Both the position numbers and the translations under genes were made by a program. Positions 55,689-64,000 of a stretch of DNA of 64,000 nt are shown piece by piece. Each line of letters starts with the position of its first letter. Positions within the stretch are counted from its first letter, which is position 1. This stretch comes from Oikopleura dioica (lineage: Eukaryota; Chordata; Appendicularia; Copelata; Oikopleuridae): contig OU015566.1 of assembly GCA_907165135.1 (NCBI GenBank), positions 994,501-1,058,500 on the forward strand, in the 5' to 3' direction. The notes beneath the pieces are model-generated. The model ran no database searches and was not told the DNA's origin. It saw only the letters and a program-made list of their open reading frames with translations.

Positions 55689-56564
55689 ATTTTATTGCTG
55701 ACAAAACATTTGTGAAGCGATAGTAAAGCGGGTTGCTATGGTGGAGCGGAGCGTAATTTTCTGTTCTTTGCATTTTTGAAGCGACCTTTAGTCGAAGCGA
55801 CTATTTGGGACACGTCTCTGGGACGATTTTGAAATTGTCTCTGTCTTTGACGACCTCGTTCTTCATTCGAATTTTGTTGATTTTGCTTTTTTAGCTAATT
55901 TTATGGAAAAAAAAAATCAGAAAAATCAATAAATTTTTACGAAAATTTCAATTGAGATGACCGTTCACTCCGATTTTCCGACTTTTATGATGGTCCTTTT
56001 TTAGCAAAATTTCTAGAGAGCCTTTTTTCCCAACTGTTGTTTATCAAATTTCGTAAGCGATCTGAGATCTCCCGCGGCGTTAGCATTTCGTAACAGTACT
56101 GTCAAGAGTGCGGTTTTTCATTGGTGGTGATCTTGAAGTCCAATATTTGCAGGTGATTTAAAGGGCTCTGTCTTTCAGAAGTTCTTGGCACTTTAGTCTA
56201 AAAGCAAAAAGCTGCACAAGAGAATGAAAATCCCCAAGGAAAGGTCCATTAAAAAATAAATTGAAGAAATTTTGAAGAGCCCGAAATTGATGTTCAAATA
56301 AACAAAAATTATGAAGAGATGAAGTTTTTTGAGAAATACAGTATTTCTAGTGTTCGACAGAGTCAATTAAAAAACTCAGTATTCTTACAATTCTTCTGAG
56401 AGTTTGACTGCTGTTGAGCTAACAATGCGGTCGACGAAATTCATGAGAACGAACCCACTGACATTGTCACGTCACTGCTTTTTCAGCGCTTTAGGAGAGC
56501 AGCTCTTGCTCGGCAAATATTTTCGTATTTTATCAGAATCAAAGTTCATCGCATGTAACGGACC
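55689..56564. other. Gene-free stretch before the ZIP transporter
   Basis: No coding exon, repeat family or RNA gene is recognised in these 880 bp. The GC-richer patch 56040-56160 has no known fold that I can name. It should hold the promoter of the downstream zinc transporter. Confidence 0.45.
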
Positions 56565-58141
56565 ATGATAAGTTTGCTTTTGTTTGCTGTTGTTGCTGTA
56601 CTTGGGCGGCTGTCTCCGCCGATCCGTTCAATGACAAGGTATTTATTTGGCTGAATTCGTTCCCAATTACCGTTGAAATAAGGATCATTTGGATTTTCAC
56701 GGCGAATTTGATCCAGATTTCTCAAAATTTTCTCACGATTTGCCGGAATTAAAAATCGAAACAACAACGGAGCATGATCATGGCCATTCTCATGATCACG
56801 AAACAACGACGGAACATGATGACCACGGTCACTCGCACGATCATGAAGATGATGATGAAGAATGGAGCAATGCACAAGCCTGGGGCTACGCGACGCTAGC
56901 CAATACTGTTTGTGTTTTGCTCTCCCTCGCTGGTGTTGGAATTATTCTGTGCAACAAAAGAGCAAGTCCTAAGATGATGACGTATATTTATGATTTTTTC
57001 ATCGGTATGTCTTTCATTTTTCTTTCTCAAGAAAATTTTGTTCAAAGCTCTTGGTGTATCAACAATGCTTGGCGACGCCTTCTTGCACATTCTCCCTGCT
57101 GTCCTTGGTCTTCACAGTCACGATGACGGAGAAGCCCATGCGGAGGAGGATCATGGTCATGAACATCGACACACGGTCACAACTGCCTCGCCAGATGAGC
57201 ACGGTCATTCTCATGAGGAACCGGAAGATGCCGAGCCGGATCTATACATGGAAGCGATTAAAAACTCGCCGTCGTCGTTGGCATCATCTACTTTTTCTGG
57301 ATCTTCGAACAGACGATGTCGATCATGGGACACGGCCACAGTCATGGCGGCGCCCAGGTCGCGCATGCCGATGAAGAAATGGCGACGAGAAAGACAATCG
57401 TCGAAGAAACGAGTGCGAAGGCAGAAGAAGCGAAGCAAGGCCAAGTTGAGCCGGTTCAAGAAGATGATGAGGATGGAGAAGAAAATGAAAACAAGGAAGA
57501 AGAGCCAAAGAAACAAACAAGTGCTATTATGGGAATTTTGGTTGGCGACTGCATTCACAATTTTGTTGATGGACTTGCGCTAGGAACAACTTGGGCTCAA
57601 GGTAAAAAATAATCGAGAATCTTGGTCCAAATAATTTTAGGCTGGGAAACTGGTTTGGCAACAACAATCGCTCTTTTCCTCCACGAGTTGCCCCATGAAC
57701 TGTCCGACTTTACGATCTACATTCGATTCGGGCTAACGAATGCAATGGCGCTTGGGGCAAATCTTTTCTCTGCTCTCTGGAGTTATGGCGGCCTCTACAC
57801 GGGCCTTGCTCTTTCTTGTAAGGGTTGAATGCCAGAAAAGATTTTGATTAATTTTTAGCAAATACTGACGCTTCTGAGTGGCTTCTTGCGATGGTGGCTG
57901 GCCTTTTTGTCTACATTGTCCTTGTTGATATCGTAAGAGAAGCTGAAAATGACTCCTTTCATCGCATTTCTAGATTCCTGAGTTGAAGCTCAAGGGTCAC
58001 TTTGAAAACAAATGGACACGATTTGCGATTCAAAATGTCGGCATGACAATCGGCTTCATCATTCTAGCGATGTTGGGCGTTTTCGAAGGACGGAGTCATT
58101 CTCACGAAGAGGATGATCATGGCCATAGCCACGACCATTGA
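56565..58141 (+). CDS. LIV-1-type ZIP zinc transporter (SLC39) with an apparent 1-base frameshift
   Basis: Imports zinc or other divalent metals into the cytosol. The signal peptide MISLLLFAVVA joins to DHLDFHGEFDPDF. His-rich loops (EHDHGHSHDHE, HGHSHEEP, HGHSHGG) lie outside or between helices. The metal-site helices are intact: HNFVDGLALG in helix 4 and LHELPHELSDF in helix 5, the LIV-1 pattern. It ends HGHSHDH-stop. At 57259-57263 the frame breaks in an A5 run: upstream reads YMEAIK, downstream LAVVVGIIYFFWIFEQT one base out, with no intron to explain it. A sixth A, or a -1 slip at AAAAAC, restores the helix. An assembly error is likeliest. Confidence 0.88.
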
Positions 58142-58220
58142 AAAATATTTCATTAAATTGCGCTCATGAAATGACAAAATAAAATGAAAGTTTCATAATT
58201 AGGTTTTTGACTCAAAAAAT

Positions 58221-59790
58221 TTAGTTTTCAGTACAATAATTTGGACCAGAATGAAAAACCGCAGGATGGTAAAGTCCGGAGCTATGGACCCCAATAATTT
58301 CAGTTTGCAATACAGTATTTTCATGTATATCAATTCGTTGATTAGCATGCCGATTATCGCCATAACCAGCAAAAACATAAACATGGTCGCCGATGCGGAT
58401 TGAAGTAGAGTGTTGAAGACCCTTTAGATAAATTAGCAATTAAACTTTTTGTCAACTTAACCCGTTGAAGATCACCAATTTTCGACCAGGAAAGAAAGTC
58501 AGCACTAAGAAGCCAAATGCCTGTGTAAATTTGGTTATCAGAACCGTCATCATAATCGTTAGATCCTCCAATGGTAATCAGGCTTCCATTTGGCATATCA
58601 ACAGAGGAATGGGACCACAGTTTTCAAGAAAAAAAAACGAGTGAGTAAAAGCAATTAAAGATATTAACTTACTGTGGATGATTGTCAACAGAAAGCCAAC
58701 CATTAGCAGTCAGTCTTTCAACTTTTTGTTGCCCATCGGGGTGTCTACAACTCACCGCTGTCGGATGACCATTCAAATTTGACAGAGACCCGTAAGAATG
58801 TGAAAATTGAGAGCTGCGAGTCACGACAACATTGTGTCCATCAAATTCATTGCACTGATTATATGGAGACTCGCTGTGAGAGAAGCAAATCAAAGCTATA
58901 ATTATTTTGAATAATATATATTTATATAATGTCGCAAACCCTTATTCCCGTCATTGATCGCCACCGCCGATGAGCCATCATTTGCATCAAAAGTAAGCTG
59001 TGCACTTATTTTTATGAAAGAACAGGCATCAAGAACTCCAATCTGCTAATATTTAAGAGATACTTTTAATAAAGTCCATCACCTTTCGATATCTTCTTTC
59101 GCCCTCATCATATCCTTTCGATCCACCAAAAATGTAAAGCTTATCTTGCATGACCACACTTGCAACCGCTTCTGCGAATCTGTCATAGTCTGAGTGAATT
59201 GTTGCAATCTCATTAAAGAGACCATCACCGGATGTCAAGTAAGCTTGTTGATATTTAAATACCAAAATGTATGTATTTTCCTATAAAAAAAAGTTAGTTT
59301 ATCATAAAATTGATATTTATGAAAAGCAAAGAATTTTTTGGGTATAATGATTATAAATCTATGATTCATATTCTATTGAAAAGACATTCATTACCGGTAA
59401 TGATGAGCTTTCACTTGTTGTTGTGTAGGCTGTTGTAGATGTTGTTATTGTTGTTGTGGTTGAACTGGTGCAAGGCTAAATTATTTCACACAATTTGAAT
59501 TTAAATTTTGTCTACGTTGTCACACAAAGTGTTTGGACAATCGAGACATCCAAGGGGACAGTTTTCTCCGCATGGGCATTCATCCAAACAACCTTAAAAT
59601 CAAAAGTTTTATCTTGACTGTCTAACTTGAACATCGTTGATGGCAAGAGGTCCACAGAAATTTTATTCTTACTATGATATTCTGAAACACATAATGATGA
59701 GATATTCTCTGTCTCGCATATAGCCAAAAACTGACAGTGCAGTAGGTCAGCTCTACAATAAACCTCGCAGACTGTAGTGGTTTTCCTACT
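58221..59790 (-). CDS. Cys-rich/kelch-repeat protein (5' end unresolved)
   Basis: Reading on the minus strand: VCEVYCRADLLHCQFLAICE, a Cys-rich segment CLDECPCGENCPLGCLDC, a Thr/Ser-rich spacer (TTTITTSTTAYTTTSESSSL), then kelch repeats such as ASVVMQDKLYIFGGSKGYDE, GSLITIGGSNDYDDGSDNQI and GDHVYVFAGYGDNRHANQ, ending GPNYCTEN-stop at 58221. The Cys-rich plus kelch plus mucin-like linker suggests an extracellular protein. Exon joins after 59600 are uncertain: one possible intron would be only 26 bp. An open exon-like piece at about 60150-60025 (GGFILNIIGTRESISNKFIN) may belong to the 5' end. The gene converges on the ZIP gene with 79 bp between the stops. Confidence 0.65.
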
Positions 59791-59960
59791 GTTTTCGCTT
59801 CGAAATATGGGATTCTAGCGCGCGTGGTCGACGTAATTATGCTCAGTGAGCCGTGACGCGCCCAACGCCAAGGCTTTCACTCCATCATACCTTGACAGCT
59901 CGCCCCTCTCTATTCCAGCGTTGGCGATATGGCCAACGCCGAGTTCATACGACCAAGTCT
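59780..59960. repeat. Diverged GCCAACGC element
   Basis: GAAATATGGGATTCTAGCG and GACGCGCCCAACGCC resemble the interior and ends of the palindromic MITE at 53832-53948, and CGTTGGCGATATGGCCAACG is a local palindrome. Boundaries are unclear. Confidence 0.5.
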
Positions 59961-60599
59961 AAGTCCGTGCCACCGATGGGTGGTGTCCTACACTATAAAA
60001 ACGACTGTACCTCTATAATTTTATCATTCTTTTCCCTGACTTCACAGGTATAACATAAAATATAATATATATATTTTATTATTTTCTGCTCACACCTATC
60101 AGGGTTAATAAACTTATTCGAGATTGATTCCCGTGTTCCAATTATATTCAGTATAAAACCACCATATATTTTGGTGACTGAATTAATCGGTACGCCCAAC
60201 AAGAGAGATATAAGAGAGATACTAGAGATAAATTACCTGAGAATTTATCAATGACGATCCGCGAATATATACTTATTTATCTTTATTTATTCGATAAAAC
60301 GGGCATTGTTTTGAATCTTTAGGCAATTTTACCCGATTTTCTCGATAAATATGATAAGAAGTTTTACTTCCGGAATATAGTTGATATTTTTCAATATGAT
60401 CCTGATTTTGCTGAAAAGGCTATTCATAAAAACAATCAGGTCCGATCGCAAAACGGACTTTGAACGGAAAACCGGAATCTCATCGCTCTCAAAAACAAAA
60501 TCTAAAAAAAAATCACCTCGACCGGAAATGAAACTGATGATCAAATCCATGAAAGCGACAACTCAAAATTAATGTGTAATTCATGAGAATTACCAATCA

Positions 60600-63500
60600 A
60601 ATGATCGCTCATCTCAGAAGAAATCATCAAAGTCGTCATTTTTCAAATCCTGAAAGAAGAAAATCAAAGTTCCCTGATTTTAATTATCATTCCGGGAAGA
60701 CTTAAGATTTGAATTTACATAGAAACTCATTCCAAAGAGGTGCCGAAATTCGTGTACGTTTCTGTCATGCAAATGAATGTCGGCACATGGGACAGCTCAA
60801 ACGGGAAAAATTACTGCTCAATCTTCGTAATATTGCTCAGCGTGCTACAGAATGATCTATCCTGAAAAACAAGATATAATCGCCGCTGATGATCAATCAA
60901 TTGTTCAAAGCTCAGAACATTCACAGCTCTGCTCGAAGCTCAAAAAATCGTCTTAATTGCATCAAATGATATGAAAAAAGATATCAAAAATTATGAGACG
61001 AAAAATTAACCAAGAAATGATGAAGAAAAATGACGGATTTCATCACCAGCGCAATACAAATTCGCTCCGATATGCTGCTCATCAATTTTGTTTGCAGTAG
61101 AACAAGCATCCGCTCTGATGTTCCCGCTCTTCTACTTGCACCTTTTATCAAAGACCGTCAAATGTGCCACAAAAGTGCGCAAATTTTTAATTGTGAGGAC
61201 TCTCGACTCACTCATTGAGGCCACACTTCAATCTTCATCACCAAAGTAAAACTGAACCTGCTCGTCGTTCAGAACCTCACATTACCAATAATGTTAACGA
61301 TCCCTGCTCATCAGATGTAATCAGAACGGAAAAATTGACACTCTGGTAGAAATTATTATCTTACGTATTAACGGAAAGATGATCTATGCTCCAAAAAAAA
61401 TGCCTTTCCAAATCTAAGATCTTTAGCTCTTTAAATAGGCAAATTAATAAGAGTTGATTTATAAGTGGATCAGAAAGAAGGCTATCTCAGCTCTAAGAAG
61501 CTCTTAGATAGAAACTGGACATACAAATTATGGCTACTGCTCGCAATGCCTGTCTACTCACGAGAAGTTTTAAACTCAAATATCACAAGCTATCTTTTCT
61601 CGTGATCAACTTGTTCTCCAATAATTGCACGTTGACGATTGAAAACGATACTTGCACATTGCTCACGCTAGAAATCATTAGCCAGTGCAACTGCTCAGAA
61701 GGTTTTTCGTCAATCATGGAAAGAGTCAGAACAATCACCTGCTCGTGTGATATACGCGTCTGATTACACCGCTCAAAGAACTTCGTCGCTCGCTCATAAG
61801 GACAGAATATTCGCTCAATTACCCTTAGAAAAAGTCTTCATATATCAAGTCGATTATGCACAAACTGATTGCAATTAAATATCCATTCACGAAGAAAAAT
61901 ATCGGCGTCATATCAGTCTGATTCGACCGCTCAAACGAAAGACTGCCTTAAGAACAGAATTTATCAAGGAAGATGACGTGGCCGAATCACAAGGGAAAGT
62001 CCTAAAAGACGAAGTTAAGAACAAGTCTAAAGTTAACTCTCATAAAGATCAACCGCTCCTTGTTGATAGAGATGAGATCATTCCTGCTCAGAAGAATATA
62101 AAGTCAAAAATTAGCTCTCATAAAGATCAACCGCTCCTTGTTGATAGAGATGAGATCATTCCTGCTCAGAAGAATGAAAAGTCAAAAATTAGCTCTCATA
62201 AAGATCAACTGCTCCTTGTTGATAGAGATGAGATCATTCCTGCTCAGAAGAATGAAAAGTCAAAAATTAGATCTCATAAAGATCAACCGCTCCTTTTTGA
62301 TAGAGATGAGATCATTCCTGCTAAGAAGAAAAAAATTCAAAAATTAGCTCTCATAAAGATCAATCGCTCCTTGTTGATAGAGATAAGATCATTCCTGCTC
62401 AGAAGAATGAAAAGATGTTAACGAGTCATAAAAATCATAAAGAGCCAAGTGATAGAGATGACTCAGCTCACGACAACAATTGGAAAGATCGTCTCCGCTC
62501 ATGACGATAGTGTTGTCCTGTGATTAGCTGCTCGACTAATCCTTATAATGGTCTAGAAGTTTCGCTCATAACTCGACCTGTTCACAGATAGCTGCTCGAC
62601 TATCTCGCTCTCAAATCGTCACATTTTCACGACGTGGTGGTGCTCAGATATGCGTTCCCATTATCTAGCCACCGTTCACTCATATTTGGATTGCTCGCTC
62701 ACTCTGTAGTCTAAAGACCTGCTCTCACGACATGCATGTCAAAGGTTTAATTGGTTCCTCACAACTTCGGCGGTTCAATGCACAACTGGAAATTGGCTCA
62801 CTAGAATATTAACTCCCCCGATCAAGCTCAAATGGGAATCCAGCTTACTGGTAATGCTCAACTAGACCGTTATTACAAAGTTTACATGCAGGCCTCTGTG
62901 GATTTTTGTTCTCATGACCCAGCTAATGTACTTATTAATTGGCCACACGATAAGTACCTCTTTTCTGAACTTTGGTCCAGCCTTCTGCAGATGTTTGGCA
63001 ATGGGTGCAGTTGCCAAAATCACACACAGAAAGTCCATTTATGAATAATTAGGCATCTAACTCACAGGTTCCGCTCAAAGCTTTGCTCAATAGCTTTACA
63101 TATTCTTAAGAATAGGGTTATTACTCTTTATCAATTCTAATTCACGCCCTGCTCGTAGGCCATATAAATCCCTATTACAATACTTTCACGAAGTTAACCT
63201 TGCTCAAGTAACCTATCGTTCTGTTCGCAGCAATTTTGCTCTATTGCTCTACTATTTTAATCACATGCCTAAAAGTTTATTGGAAGCAATATCGCTCACT
63301 TGCTTCAAAGTTTATCACAAGAGAGTATTTGTTATTCACATTTGCTTAAATATTCTAATCACAAGCAAATTATTCACGATCTCACAGCTCTGTTCACAGC
63401 TTTATATCACTCATAATGTAACACTCTCTTCTTGTTGGAACTCGCTCTTAGTTCTATATATAGTCTGTTAAGTTCTACTAGATTACTGGTCCGATAACAG

Positions 63501-63600
63501 GTACAAATTAACGATCACCTGCTCGTGATGATCAAATGCTCAATAATTGGCGCTCATTAACGATCTCCTGCTCGTGAAGATCATCCGCTCAAAAATAAAA
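60600..63600 (+). repeat. Strand-biased array of GCTC-containing motifs
   Basis: Words such as TGCTCA, CGCTCA, TGCTCG and CCTGCTCGTG recur every 15-60 bp on this strand, while the complement GAGC is almost absent. By my count 61501-61980 holds about nine GCTC and no GAGC. A longer degenerate unit resembling GATCACCTGCTCGTGATGATCA, then CGCTCA, is seen at 61735-61795 and 63510-63590. The embedded 78-bp tandem repeat carries three GCTC per unit. No coding exon is supported in this 3 kb. Confidence 0.6.
62037..62415 (+). repeat. 78-bp tandem repeat, five copies
   Basis: Units start at 62037, 62115, 62193, 62271 and 62348. The first four are exactly 78 bp apart and keep one frame (SHKDQPLLVDRDEIIPAQKN per unit). 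The fourth-to-fifth step is 77 bp and breaks it. No ATG precedes the frame, so coding is doubtful, although the units differ by few bases. Confidence 0.9.
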
Positions 63601-63821
63601 AGGGGAAAGAAGTAAACAGAAAAATACCCATCACAATAGGCCCGATTCACGACTTTGACTACTTATCACTGGTCACAAATGTTCACAAGAAAAGACATCG
63701 GAATGACCTCACAACGTCCGGAAGAAACACTCGATGGCGCATTCTAGCCTTAAAAAAAAATGGTTCTGAACGGAGTACTGGTTGGTCCAATACTCATTTT
63801 TAAAAGAGAAAAAAATCGAAA

Positions 63822-64000
63822 ATGACCTCTCTCCAAAATGATTTCTTCGTGCTCAACGACGCTCCTCCAAAGCGGCTCATTCAACGCTTTATCATTCCTG
63901 CTCTCTTTGATGTCACCATTCCAATCCACTTCTTACCGAACTCAATTTCAAAAGAAAACTTGCAATCGCTGCTCGACTTTTTGCAAGAATTGAAAACGAA
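63822..64000 (+). CDS. Start of an unrecognised gene running off the window
   Basis: An ATG at 63822 opens a frame to the window edge: MTSLQNDFFVLNDAPPKRLI, then RFIIPALFDVTIPIHFLPNS. Composition is protein-like. It still carries several GCTC words like the array to its left, so it may instead be part of that array. No family is recognised. Confidence 0.4.
   Translation, partial: MTSLQNDFFVLNDAPPKRLIQRFIIPALFDVTIPIHFLPNSISKENLQSLLDFLQELKT

Noticed and set aside
62037-62415. CRISPR array
   Set aside because: The units are contiguous 78-bp tandem copies without unique spacers, in a eukaryotic genome.

Overview
This is animal nuclear DNA. It is AT-rich and gene-dense, with about 20 multi-exon genes in 64 kb, many introns of only 40-60 bp, and gaps between genes often below 500 bp. 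Interstitial TTAGGG repeats, strong chordate homologues and a set of GA-AG/GG-AG introns all point to a larvacean tunicate (appendicularian, Oikopleura-like). The assignment rests on recalled larvacean biology and was not searched against any database.

Layout. 0-6.4 kb: two minus-strand genes, an SLC5 Na+/solute symporter and a secreted Q/N/G-rich protein ending in a catalytically dead PLA2-like domain. 7-12 kb: a repeat-rich stretch with one small single-pass membrane gene. 12-15.9 kb: tropomyosin, a tandem pair of tiny paralogous secreted proteins, and a small cysteine-rich secreted protein. 16-23.8 kb: two unrecognised minus-strand genes, a possible neuropeptide precursor, and an HxxxDG acyltransferase. 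24.7-44.6 kb: a mostly conserved housekeeping block holding an unrecognised acidic protein, CFAP20, UTP3/SAS10, an alpha-carbonic anhydrase, a proline-rich disordered protein, PDIA6, a BMP type I receptor-like kinase, ALKBH8 and uridine phosphorylase. 44.6-50 kb: an unrecognised secreted Tyr/Gly-rich protein lying between two inverted copies of one repeat. 51.9-59.8 kb: a GDNF receptor alpha-like receptor with an apparent soluble-isoform exon, an orphan transmembrane exon, a LIV-1-type ZIP zinc transporter and a kelch-repeat protein. 60-64 kb: an unusual strand-biased array of GCTC-containing motifs with a 78-bp tandem repeat.

Two themes run through the window. First, at least eight families of short non-autonomous inverted-repeat elements (MITEs) are present. 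Most of the long introns contain one, and one family leaves perfect 8-bp target duplications (hAT-like). Second, several introns make sense only with GA or GG in place of the GT donor. Two of these are fixed by conserved protein motifs: the kinase glycine loop of the BMP receptor and the HxD iron ligand of ALKBH8.

Exon joins were worked out by hand from splice signals, reading frame and remembered family consensus. Gene ends are usually firm. First exons are uncertain for the carbonic anhydrase, the proline-rich protein, the BMP receptor, the GDNF-receptor-like gene and the kelch gene.
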